Positions 1 through 8,297 of a stretch of DNA of 64,000 nucleotides are shown one piece after another. The DNA is from Corynebacterium sp. J010B-136. Its GTDB lineage: Bacteria; Actinomycetota; Actinomycetes; Mycobacteriales; Mycobacteriaceae. Under the pieces are notes generated by a model. The model was given only the letters and a program-made list of their open reading frames with translations, made no database searches and had not been told where the DNA came from. The stretch lies in assembly GCF_002967075.1 (NCBI RefSeq), contig NZ_PUGE01000002.1, forward strand, positions 310,001 to 374,000, in the 5' to 3' direction. Both the position numbers and the translations under genes were made by a program. Each line of letters begins with the position of its first letter. The first letter of the stretch is position 1.

Positions 1-311
1 CGGGGAATCCGGGGCATCAACCGGTAGCGTGGCGATGAATTCTAAGTCGGGATGGCGGTGAAGAAGATATTCAAAACCCGCGTGGATTCCTGCGACGGGC
101 CCGCCAAAAGGCGGTTGCTCACACGTTAAAGGCAGTCCCAACTCACGCGGGGAGACCACCACATAATCAGTTGCAGAGGGCAGCTGGGCGATGAGACGGT
201 CGACAAGCCGTACCCCGTGTACTTTAACGCTGGCCTTGTCCACGCCACCCATTCGTGTGCCTTGACCACCGGCAACCACAATGGTCGCTAAGCGTGGCTG
301 TGCAGTCTGGT

Positions 312-315
<4 letters not shown>
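1..315 (-). CDS. mobA: Molybdenum cofactor guanylyltransferase (MobA-like), N-terminal part only
   Basis: This is the first 105 codons of a minus-strand gene that runs off the left edge of the window. The reading starts at ATG 315. It shows the nucleotidyltransferase signature VVAGGQGTRMGGVDK near residues 13-27 and PPFGGPVAGI further on, both typical of MobA-type enzymes that attach GMP to molybdopterin. Its ATG overlaps the TGA of moaC (ATGA), so it is very probably the last gene of a moaA-moeA-moaC-mobA operon. The downstream half, including most acceptor-binding residues, is not visible. A related cytidylyltransferase such as MocA cannot be fully excluded. Confidence 0.8.
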
Positions 316-788
<473 letters not shown>

Positions 789-806
789 GGACAACCTTAA
801 ATCTTT

Positions 807-2153
807 CTAAATATGGTTCGAGGTGGGCAGCAAGATGGCTTCCACCATATCGCCTTCCCGGTATTCGGGATCCCCGCTGACGAGATGCAGCACGCTATTT
901 ACTCCGACCAGGGCACTAATCATGTGTGAGCCCACATGGCGGCCATTAAATGGGGTTACCGTCGTCGGGGTAGCTGTGAAATCCACGATGGCTGGGACAA
1001 ATATGTCGCGGTCAGCTACTTTGGGGAGCTCGCCACAGAGCTTGCCTTCGACTGTCGCTGGCGAAGCTTTGGCAGGCAGACCCATGGCAGGGGAAGCCGT
1101 GCCAGGCGGAGCCAGAACCGGTTTTCCGGCAATCCTATCCAGCAGGGGCTGCACATACAGAACAAAGGAGATAAACGCAGCAACTGGATTTCCCGGCAAA
1201 GAAACCACGGGGATACGACGGCCAGCGTCGTTAGTCCAGCACGATGCGCCTTGGTGGGAACCAGGTTTATGTTTTACCCGGCCGAACCAGGAGTGGTTGC
1301 TATAAGTGAGCAAGACTTCGCGCACCACGTCGTAGACTCCCACGGCCACACCACCAGTGGAGATGATGACATCATGATTAGCGGCGAGTTGCTCAAAAAG
1401 AGTGCGCAGCTTTTCTGGTTCATCGTCGCAATGGGCAATCGTGGTCTGTGCCGGGCCCCAGGTGTGCACAAGGCCTGCGACCATGGGGCTATTAGAATCG
1501 GGAATCTTGCCGGGAGCGAGCGCCTCACCGGTAGGGCGTAATTCTTTGCCGGTAGAAATCACGGCCACTCGCGGTGCAGCATAGACTTCAACTTCGGCGA
1601 TACCGGCAGAAATTAGCGTGGACAGCAGACCAATATCAATACCTTGACCTGCGTGTGCGCAGTTCGTGCCTGCCTGTAAGGATTCTCCTTTACGCCGGAT
1701 GTGCAACTTAGCTGCATCAAAACTTTCCACGTGGACTTCCACAGGTAGCGGCTGCGGACCGGCAGGGATATCGGTGTATTCAACGGGCACGATGACTAGG
1801 TCCGCGGTCGAAGTATCCACCGGCGCCCCGGTCATGATCCGCACTGCAGCGCCAGCAGGTGGAGTAAGGGGAGCATCGCCCGCGGCGACATCACCGACAA
1901 CGTCCAGCGTGGCGCTGCCCGTGAAGTCGAGGTCAGCGCGGTGGAGAAGAAATCCATCCATCGCCGAGTTGTCAAAAGGCGGGATAGCGTTTATAACCTG
2001 CTGATCCGCGGCGAGTATGCGCGATAAGGCGTTGACATCTACCGGAATGGTTTCGGTCTTCGGCGCTGGCGCCAGCGATAAAATTACTGCGCGATGCTGC
2101 TCCATCGTGCGCACATCAAAAGCAGGTGGGGTAGAAGGATCCGCAGGGCTCAT
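807..2153 (-). CDS. moeA: Molybdopterin molybdenumtransferase MoeA
   Basis: MoeA inserts molybdate into adenylylated molybdopterin made by Mog, giving active molybdenum cofactor. The 448-residue protein has the expected landmarks: PPFDNSAMDGF near the N terminus, AVISTGKEL in the middle, PDSNSPMVAGL, then STGGVAVGVYD and SLPGNPVAAFISF. The C-terminal domain IV region (roughly residues 365-448) carries a short Ala/Pro-rich insert. It starts 11 nt after the moaA stop and ends 18 nt before moaC, so it is in the same transcript. Its natural client here is the nitrate reductase NarG encoded nearby. Confidence 0.95.
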   Translation of the reverse strand: MSPADPSTPPAFDVRTMEQHRAVILSLAPAPKTETIPVDVNALSRILAADQQVINAIPPFDNSAMDGFLLHRADLDFTGSATLDVVGDVAAGDAPLTPPAGAAVRIMTGAPVDTSTADLVIVPVEYTDIPAGPQPLPVEVHVESFDAAKLHIRRKGESLQAGTNCAHAGQGIDIGLLSTLISAGIAEVEVYAAPRVAVISTGKELRPTGEALAPGKIPDSNSPMVAGLVHTWGPAQTTIAHCDDEPEKLRTLFEQLAANHDVIISTGGVAVGVYDVVREVLLTYSNHSWFGRVKHKPGSHQGASCWTNDAGRRIPVVSLPGNPVAAFISFVLYVQPLLDRIAGKPVLAPPGTASPAMGLPAKASPATVEGKLCGELPKVADRDIFVPAIVDFTATPTTVTPFNGRHVGSHMISALVGVNSVLHLVSGDPEYREGDMVEAILLPTSNHI

Positions 2154-2164
2154 AAAAGCCGATC

Positions 2165-3334
2165 TTAGCCACCGATGGCAGACATCGGGCGGTCTGGCTG
2201 CAAGAAGCCTTCATCATCCATTCCGTGCCCTGGCTTCTTCCGCCACATCTCCCCGGCCCACGCGGCAAGCAGTTCCTCATCGCTAGCGCCAGCGCGCATC
2301 AAATCACGCAGGGAAGTCTCCGAGTTGCCAAAGAGACAGTTGCGCACCGCGCCATCAGTGGTCAAACGCGTGCGGTCACAATCGCCGCAAAATGGTCGGG
2401 TGACAGAAGCGATAACGCCGATATTGCCCGCATAAATATTTTTATCTAAGGACACCTCCGCGTTCCATAGTTGGGCTGGAGCAGAACCGCGTGGTTCCTC
2501 GGCGGGGCTAAGCGAAATCTCTTCGCTAAGCCTGCGCAAAATATCATCAGCAGTGACCATATCCGAGCGTTTCCACTGCTCACGAGGCCCCAGCGGCATT
2601 TGCTCAATAAAACGCAGCTGGGCGCCTTTGCGCAGCGCGAATTTCGCCAGCGGCACGATGTCATCTTCATTGATCCCTGGCATCACCACGGCGTTAATCT
2701 TGACTGGATTAAGACCAGCTTCGATGGCGGCATCGATAGCTTTGAACACGCCATTGAGCCGGTCGCGCCGAGTTAGCTGCGCATAGCGCTGCTTGTCGAT
2801 GGTGTCGAGCGAGATATTGACGCGATCCAGCCCAGCCTCCTTGAGCTTTTGTACGCGGCGCTCCAGCCCCAGACCGTTAGTGGTCAGCGCAATTGAGGGT
2901 GCCAGGCCCTCATCGGTGCGTAATTTCTTGGTCTCGGCGATGATATATTCCAAAGACTTCCGCAACAGTGGCTCGCCACCAGTAAAACGAATCTGGCGGA
3001 TACCCAATTTGGTCACGCTCAAGGTGATAAGGCGGATCACTTCATCATCGTCAAGCGTGTGCTCCGTGGCCATCCATTCCAGACCTTCTGCTGGCATGCA
3101 GTAAGTACAGCGCAGGTTACAACGGTCGGTCAAAGAAACCCGCAAGTCACGCGCCACGCGACCATACTTATCAAGCAGCTTGCGGGAGCCATCAGCCTTG
3201 GCTGCTGGTAAATCCTTCGGGAGCGAAGTACTCGAGGCGTGCGAAAGACCCATCTGGGGAAGGCCAAGAGACACTGAATGGTTCTCAGCTGCTTGCCCTT
3301 CATGGGGATTGAGGGAAGAAATCTGAGTAGTCAT
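2165..3334 (-). CDS. moaA: GTP 3',8-cyclase MoaA (radical SAM)
   Basis: MoaA is the radical-SAM enzyme that starts molybdenum cofactor synthesis from GTP. The N-terminal 4Fe-4S site is CNLRCTYC (Cys72, Cys76, Cys79), with FTGGEPLL just after it. The C-terminal cluster ligands are Cys316, Cys319 and Cys333, and the chain ends in the conserved Gly-Gly. The 389 residues include an N-terminal extension of about 50 residues before the core; the only good start is ATG 3334, preceded by GGAAAG. A TAGAAT box lies 9 nt before the ATG, so the moaA-moeA-moaC-mobA operon probably has its own promoter with almost no leader. Confidence 0.96.
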   Translation of the reverse strand: MTTQISSLNPHEGQAAENHSVSLGLPQMGLSHASSTSLPKDLPAAKADGSRKLLDKYGRVARDLRVSLTDRCNLRCTYCMPAEGLEWMATEHTLDDDEVIRLITLSVTKLGIRQIRFTGGEPLLRKSLEYIIAETKKLRTDEGLAPSIALTTNGLGLERRVQKLKEAGLDRVNISLDTIDKQRYAQLTRRDRLNGVFKAIDAAIEAGLNPVKINAVVMPGINEDDIVPLAKFALRKGAQLRFIEQMPLGPREQWKRSDMVTADDILRRLSEEISLSPAEEPRGSAPAQLWNAEVSLDKNIYAGNIGVIASVTRPFCGDCDRTRLTTDGAVRNCLFGNSETSLRDLMRAGASDEELLAAWAGEMWRKKPGHGMDDEGFLQPDRPMSAIGG

Positions 3335-3343
3335 GTTCTTTCC

Positions 3344-3385
3344 ATTCTAGGCTTTAAACACCGAAAAACCCAGTTTGAAAAGCCT
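3344..3385 (-). promoter_or_regulatory. moaA promoter with overlapping dyad
   Basis: On the minus strand a TAGAAT -10 box (3349-3344) sits 9 nt before the moaA ATG. Upstream and partly overlapping is an interrupted inverted repeat. One arm is AGGCTTTAAAC (3349-3359). The other is GTTTGAAAAGCCT (3373-3385), which has a 2-nt bulge relative to the first. The dyad covers the spacer and -35 region, as an operator would. It could instead be a weak terminator of the upstream regulator gene, but no T-run follows it. Its core resembles the dyad upstream of narK. Confidence 0.45.
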
Positions 3386-3402
3386 GCCTGGACCATGCCT
3401 GT

Positions 3403-4179
3403 TTAGTCTTCTGTAGTCGGCCCGGATGCGTGGCCACGATGCGTGCTGAGGTTAATGGAACACACGCCAGGACGTGACAATGGGTGTAGTTCAAGGCGCA
3501 GGCGCGGATCGACGTCGGCATCGGTGAGATGTCCCAAGAAACCTTCGTGCACAGCGCACACGAAAGGATGCGGACGCGTGCCGTTAACCGTCAGTGGACA
3601 GGCGTGCAAATCCAGGTCGGAACCTTGCGCGGAATCTAAATCGCCTGCCGGTGGTGATGGGTCGAAGCCGAGGTCGCGAAGCTTGGCAAATAGGGATTCT
3701 AAGGCGTCCTTTTCTGTACTAACTCCGACAGGAGCTGCGCCCTTGGGATCCTTTTTCTCCATGGTCTGGGCCCACTGGCGACCAACGTTGAGTGCTTGCG
3801 CATAGGCTTCCGGGGTCAAGTTTTCTTGATCCACCAGCATGCTGGTGAGCACGCCGATGAGAGAGACATACTCTTCGGCGATAGTTTCAGTCTTTGGTGC
3901 ACGAACGTGGAACACAAACGACGGGCGGCCGCGGCCCTGGGCTGGCGCGGGCATGACCTGGACTGCGTCTCTGGCGATGAGTTCATCAAGGTGACTGCGC
4001 ACAGTGTTGACGTGCGAGTCCAGCATTTCGGCGATCTCTGAAATCTTCGCGCCTTGGGGGAATTCGTGCAGCGCGTCTAAGACTTTGCGCTGTTTGGGAG
4101 ATAGTCCCAAAGACTCGGGGAACAGTTCAGAGCTGGAGCGGGGGACGCGCGAGGAAGAAGTCGCAGCACTGCTGGTCAT
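3403..4179 (-). CDS. HTH regulator with C-terminal Cys cluster, ArnR/SufR type
   Basis: The protein has a winged-helix DNA-binding domain near residues 30-90 (PKQRKVLDALHE, then ISEIAEMLDSHVNTVRSHLD). The C-terminal domain has three well-spaced cysteines in the contexts HACPL, FVCAVH and GVCSIN. This is the pattern of the SufR/COG2345 family, where the cysteines hold an Fe-S cluster. In C. glutamicum the family member ArnR lies next to narKGHJI, represses it aerobically and responds to NO. Position and architecture suggest the same role here, but orthology is inferred. ATG 4179 has AAGGA about 11 nt upstream. A GTG at 4251 would add 24 residues and cannot be ruled out. Confidence 0.75.
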   Translation of the reverse strand: MTSSAATSSSRVPRSSSELFPESLGLSPKQRKVLDALHEFPQGAKISEIAEMLDSHVNTVRSHLDELIARDAVQVMPAPAQGRGRPSFVFHVRAPKTETIAEEYVSLIGVLTSMLVDQENLTPEAYAQALNVGRQWAQTMEKKDPKGAAPVGVSTEKDALESLFAKLRDLGFDPSPPAGDLDSAQGSDLDLHACPLTVNGTRPHPFVCAVHEGFLGHLTDADVDPRLRLELHPLSRPGVCSINLSTHRGHASGPTTED

Positions 4180-4388
4180 CTGAATCAGCGTCCTTTCTTG
4201 AAGGTAAAAATTTGGAGGTTTCTTCTCCGATAAATCGTGCAGTGTTAGCACGATGAGAATGAATAGATACTACCGTGACAATCGGTGAATTAAATAACCA
4301 ACACTTTTCTATGGTCGATACTTCTATAAGGGAAAGAACCAGTATATGCCCTAATTTTTAACTCCCGCTGTGATCTTTATACGAAAAT

Positions 4389-4417
4389 TTCAAAGCTTCT
4401 AAAAGAATAAGTACTAT
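4389..4417 (+). promoter_or_regulatory. Predicted leaderless promoter of the nirK module
   Basis: TTCAAA (4389-4394) and TACTAT (4412-4417) are separated by 17 nt. The expected transcription start falls at about 4424-4425, directly on the GTG start codon. No Shine-Dalgarno sequence precedes that GTG, which fits a leaderless mRNA. The rest of the divergent intergenic region (4180-4388) is AT-rich. I saw no strong palindrome in it. Confidence 0.5.
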
Positions 4418-4424
4418 AAAAACC

Positions 4425-5534
4425 GTGGAAAAGAAATGGGTTGCTCATCGTGCCTTCTTTTTGGCATTCGCCGGCATATCTTTAATTATTGGCCTTGGCG
4501 CTGGACTAGCTCTCCTAGGATTCACAGTTCCGCGGCCTTTTGACGCCAAAGCGATTGAGCATGGCCCGTTGATGATTTTCGGTTTTATCGCAGGTGCCAT
4601 TGTTATGGAGCGCACTGTAGCGACCAAGACCTGGTGGGCGTGGGCCGCACCTGCCTTTCATACCTTGGGCGTTGTTCTCCTTATTAGTGGTGCCCCACGA
4701 CAGCTAACAGCGGTGGCGTTCTGCTTGTCTTTTGCTACGCTTAGCGCCTGCTACGTCCTTATCTATCACCGGCAATCGACGCTGGAAGTAGTTATCCAAG
4801 CCGCCGGAACTATTGGAATCTTAAGCTCTGTTGTTCAGTGGGCTATAGCCGGTGACTTTGAACCTGCCATGCCTTTGGCTGCGGTATTTGTCGTAGCCAC
4901 CATCATTGGGGAGCGGGTTGAATTAGCGCGGCTGAAGATTGCGCAGTCATCGGCGGATGTTTTATTAACTGCGCTGTGCCTGGCGCTGGTGGCTGCCAGC
5001 TTGGTGTTCATCTTTGCGCCAGAGCTTGGGCTTGTCGTGATGGGAGCACTCTTTCTCATCATCGCGCTAGCGGCAGTGCGTGTCGATGTCGCTATCAACC
5101 TTGTTCGCTCACGGGGCCTCCCGCGCTTTTCGGCGGCGTGCATGCTCGCTGCATATGGGTGGCTGGCTGTTACTGGAATTTTGTGGATGAGTTCGCAGTA
5201 TCTACCTGGGGAGCTGGTTTATGACGCGGCGGTTCACGCTGTATTCATCGGGTTTACCTTGTCGATGATTTTTGCGCATGCTCCCGTGATTCTTCCAGCC
5301 GTGGTGCATCGTGCGCTGCCGTATCACTCAGTACTTTATGTGCCCGTTGCCGCTGTGCACCTGGGACTGATTGTCCGCATTATTTCCGATACTCAAAACT
5401 TTGTCCCCGGACATCAGCTCGGTGGGGTTATCAATGTGGTCGGGGTGCTGGGATTTTTCCTCACCGCAGTCGTATTAGCGGTTCGGGCGGCGTGGAAGAA
5501 AAGGAGCAAGCAACGTGCACATAGCAATGCCTAA
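4425..5534 (+). CDS. Polytopic membrane protein, NnrS-like, of the nirK module
   Basis: This 369-residue protein is almost entirely hydrophobic, with about 11-12 predicted membrane segments. Histidines lie in or beside helices: EHGPLMIFGF near residue 46, AFHTLGV, and a cluster near 265-300 including HAVFIGFTLSMIFAHAP and VAAVHLGLIVR. The first motif and the HAVFIGFT stretch resemble the His-bearing helices of NnrS, a membrane heme-copper protein linked to NO stress and denitrification. The GTG start has no ribosome-binding site but a -10-like box 7 nt upstream, suggesting a leaderless message. It overlaps the next gene by 20 nt and is in an operon with nirK. The function is inferred from this context only. 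Confidence 0.6.
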   Translation: MEKKWVAHRAFFLAFAGISLIIGLGAGLALLGFTVPRPFDAKAIEHGPLMIFGFIAGAIVMERTVATKTWWAWAAPAFHTLGVVLLISGAPRQLTAVAFCLSFATLSACYVLIYHRQSTLEVVIQAAGTIGILSSVVQWAIAGDFEPAMPLAAVFVVATIIGERVELARLKIAQSSADVLLTALCLALVAASLVFIFAPELGLVVMGALFLIIALAAVRVDVAINLVRSRGLPRFSAACMLAAYGWLAVTGILWMSSQYLPGELVYDAAVHAVFIGFTLSMIFAHAPVILPAVVHRALPYHSVLYVPVAAVHLGLIVRIISDTQNFVPGHQLGGVINVVGVLGFFLTAVVLAVRAAWKKRSKQRAHSNA

Positions 5535-6792
5535 TTCAGGGATGCCGCAGCAAGGAAAAAGTCTTCATGCAGGACCCGATGGTGTAACCGATGTGTCTTT
5601 GAAAGCACGCGGGCGTTGGCACACCATTGTCTTTGGCCTGATTTCCGTGTGGTTGGTGTGCGGAATTGGCTTGGTGATAGCCAGTAATTTTGGCGCAATA
5701 ATTGCGTGGTGGGCCATTGTCCATTCCTTCACATTGGGAGTGGTGACCACAGCGATTTTGACCTATTCGCTGCACTTTGCCGAAGCGCTCACGCGGCAGC
5801 CTACCTCTTCTTACCGGCCGATCATGGTGCGCATTAGCCTGGTGCAAGTAGGGCTTATTGTGCTTTTGCTCGACACCACTACTGGAACGTGGTCGATGCT
5901 TTCTGACATTGGTGCCAGCCTTGTCACCATTGTCGTGGGGTGGCATCTGTGGGTTATCTTTCGCATGCTGCGGACGTCACTGTCGACGAATTTTGCTGCC
6001 ACGGTGCCGTTTTATCTCGCTGCCTTAGCGTTTCTGATCTCCGCGGTAGTGGTGGCAGTTGTGGCGAGTCATGGCGTGGGCGATTACACCCGCATGATCG
6101 CAATTCATTCCCGCTTAACCATTTGGGGATTTGCGTGGCTGACGGTCCTGGGCACGATCATGACCTTGTTGCCGACGCTGACTTCGACGAAGATTCCGCC
6201 GCAAGTGATGAAGCGCTGTACGTTTGCGCTCGCATTGCACAGCGGCGGGCTTATTGCGGCGTGCGGCTTTTATGCTGCTAGCTGGAATACCTGGGCGGGC
6301 ATCTCGCAGCTTTTCATGGTGGTTGCTGCAGTACTTATCATGCAACCACTGCTGGCCGGAATCTTTGCGAAGAATCAAAGACTGCGCGCCGCTGCGATAT
6401 CTGTTATGGCAGGTGTCATTTGGCTGGTTGCGCTGTGTGCTGCCGATGCCATCTGTGTTGGTCTGGGGCAAGAAACCAGAGAAATTACGCGTGCCCTAGC
6501 CCCAGCTTTTCTTGGTGCAGGTTTGCTGCAATTGGTCACCGGGGTATTGCTCCATCTATTACCTACCTTGCGCGGGGGCGGAAATCATGTGGTGACAGCA
6601 GCACGCCAATATGCCGATTTAGGCGGCTGGGCGCGGCTGGGGCTTATCAACTTCGGCGCGATGCTGACGCTGTTAGCCCCATCGCAGGTTCCGGCATCGA
6701 CAGCCTTGCAGGCAGGACTCATTCTCATCGCATTAGGGATTGCGGGACATATAGGCGTCCTGCTCAGCGCGTTAATTAGAGCTCATCATTAA
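5515..6792 (+). CDS. Second polytopic membrane protein of the nirK module
   Basis: A 425-residue protein with about 12 hydrophobic segments. Notable His-bearing helices are WAIVHSFTLGVVTTAILTYS (near 65-85) and AIHSRLTIWGFAWLTVLGTI (near 200-220); the first resembles the NnrS HAFTVG-type motif. It starts at GTG 5515 with AAGGAG 8 nt upstream, inside the end of the previous gene, so translation is probably coupled. The stop is 11 nt before nirK. My recollection is that related membrane domains occur fused to cupredoxin oxidases in other actinobacteria. Roles in electron delivery to the copper enzyme or in NO handling are both possible and unproven. Confidence 0.6.
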   Translation: MHIAMPNSGMPQQGKSLHAGPDGVTDVSLKARGRWHTIVFGLISVWLVCGIGLVIASNFGAIIAWWAIVHSFTLGVVTTAILTYSLHFAEALTRQPTSSYRPIMVRISLVQVGLIVLLLDTTTGTWSMLSDIGASLVTIVVGWHLWVIFRMLRTSLSTNFAATVPFYLAALAFLISAVVVAVVASHGVGDYTRMIAIHSRLTIWGFAWLTVLGTIMTLLPTLTSTKIPPQVMKRCTFALALHSGGLIAACGFYAASWNTWAGISQLFMVVAAVLIMQPLLAGIFAKNQRLRAAAISVMAGVIWLVALCAADAICVGLGQETREITRALAPAFLGAGLLQLVTGVLLHLLPTLRGGGNHVVTAARQYADLGGWARLGLINFGAMLTLLAPSQVPASTALQAGLILIALGIAGHIGVLLSALIRAHH

Positions 6793-6803
6793 AGGAAGAC
6801 ATC

Positions 6804-8267
6804 ATGACACAAAACCTTATTGCTAATTCTTCACCAAACAGGCCGAATCAGCCTGACGCAGGTGGTAGCAACAATCGCGCTGAATGGGCGGCGTGGTTAG
6901 TCATCGCTCTTGCAATGGCTGCTGTGGTCATTTTGATTGTCACCACCATGACGCCTTCCTCAGATAGAGATGCCGGCCTGCCCAGAGAGGGACAGGCCCA
7001 GCAACAAAACGATCGGTCTGTTGTACCCACCGGTGAGGTTGTAGAACTCGACGTTGAGGTCGAAGGCATGGCTTTTGTGCCTAATTCAGTAGAGATAGCA
7101 GCTGGAGATAGCCTCAAAATCACCTTCACCAATACCGGTGACCAGGTCCATGATCTGAAGATTGGCAACGATGAAACTGGGCGCGTAAACCCCGGCGATA
7201 CGGTAGTGCTAGAAACTGCGCCTCTTGGGGAAAGCATCCAAGGTTATTGCACAATTGTCGGTCATCACTCCCAAGGCATGGTCTTCGATGTCACTGTCAC
7301 AGGCACAGCCACAGGAGATGCCGCAGGCGAACACAATCATGAGGTGGTGGCGGGGGATAACCCACACGTGACGGTGCCAAGTATGGCGGAGTTGGGAACA
7401 CAACGCGAAGGCTTTAAAGCTTTCGACGCCAGCTTAAAACCAGCGCCGAGTACAACCATGCACGAATACACCTGGGTGGCTACAGAAGAAAAGCGCGAAG
7501 TTGCACCAGGGATTGAACAGGTGCAGTGGCTTTTCAACGGCCAAGCCCCAGGACCTACCTTGCGCGGCACGGTAGGAGATACATTCCGCATCACCCTGCG
7601 TAACGAAGGAACGATGGGGCACTCCCTGGACTTTCACGCCGGTGAAATCAGCCCAGATCAGGCAATGGCGACGATCCAACCCGGCGAAGAAGTAGTTTAT
7701 GAATTCACGGCGCGCCGGGCTGGCATCTGGATGTATCACTGCGCCACGATGCCGATGAGCTTGCACATCGCCAACGGCATGGCCGGGGCAGTCATTATTG
7801 ACCCGCCGGCAGATTCAGAACTTGCGCTGGCGGATGTTGATGCGGAATACGCATTGATTGCTTCAGAGATCTTCTTAGGAGAATCTGAAGTCGGCGCAAA
7901 TCCACAGCGCGTTGCGAATGGCGAATTCGACCTCATGGCCTTTAACTACTATCCATCGCAATACGCGTTGGAGCCATTGCAAGCGAAAGTGGGAGACACG
8001 ATCCGAATGTGGATTATGAATGTTGGTCCCGATGAGCCGTTGAGTTTCCATGTGGTGGGCGAGGTCTTTGACACCGTATTTACCGAAGGCGCGTACACGG
8101 TGCGTGATGCAGCAGAGACCGGATCCCAAGCCCTGTCGCTGCTGCCAGCCCAGGGCGGTTTTGTGGAAATGACCTTCGACGAACCCGGAACCTACACCTT
8201 TGTTAATCACGTAATGACCCGCGCTGAAAAAGGTCAGAGCGGGTCAATCGTGGTTGTAGATTCCTAA
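6804..8267 (+). CDS. nirK: Membrane-anchored copper nitrite reductase with extra N-terminal cupredoxin
   Basis: This enzyme should reduce nitrite to NO outside the membrane. Residues 30-50 form a single membrane anchor. Residues about 75-170 are a type 1 copper domain (His in QVHDLK, then YCTIVGHHSQGM). From about 205 on is a two-domain NirK/AniA core. Type 1 ligands lie in MGHSLDFH and YHCATMPMSLHIANGM. Type 2 ligands are the second His of SLDFHAG, the His of YHC and the His of TFVNHVM. The catalytic Asp (DFH) and His (SFHVVGE) are also present, so the site looks complete. SD AAGGA precedes ATG 6804. The fused cupredoxin may act as a built-in electron donor. Confidence 0.9.
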   Translation: MTQNLIANSSPNRPNQPDAGGSNNRAEWAAWLVIALAMAAVVILIVTTMTPSSDRDAGLPREGQAQQQNDRSVVPTGEVVELDVEVEGMAFVPNSVEIAAGDSLKITFTNTGDQVHDLKIGNDETGRVNPGDTVVLETAPLGESIQGYCTIVGHHSQGMVFDVTVTGTATGDAAGEHNHEVVAGDNPHVTVPSMAELGTQREGFKAFDASLKPAPSTTMHEYTWVATEEKREVAPGIEQVQWLFNGQAPGPTLRGTVGDTFRITLRNEGTMGHSLDFHAGEISPDQAMATIQPGEEVVYEFTARRAGIWMYHCATMPMSLHIANGMAGAVIIDPPADSELALADVDAEYALIASEIFLGESEVGANPQRVANGEFDLMAFNYYPSQYALEPLQAKVGDTIRMWIMNVGPDEPLSFHVVGEVFDTVFTEGAYTVRDAAETGSQALSLLPAQGGFVEMTFDEPGTYTFVNHVMTRAEKGQSGSIVVVDS

Positions 8268-8282
8268 AAGAAGGAATCTACG
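8255..8282 (+). terminator. Stop-codon hairpin at the end of nirK
   Basis: The arms TGTAGATTCCT (8255-8265) and AGGAATCTACG (8272-8282) pair over 11 positions, with one G-U pair at the base and a 6-nt loop. The nirK TAA (8265-8267) sits at the top of the left arm. No T-run follows. The hairpin lies between convergent nirK and narI and could serve both strands. Confidence 0.6.
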
Positions 8283-8297
8283 AATCTGGAATTGTGG

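Noticed and set aside
1402..1584. Plus-strand open frames inside moeA
   Set aside because: They lie wholly inside the moeA coding region, have no start context and no family resemblance.
4180..4388. A GlxR or FNR-type operator upstream of the nirK module
   Set aside because: TGTGA-like half-sites occur but without a matching second half; nothing better than chance.
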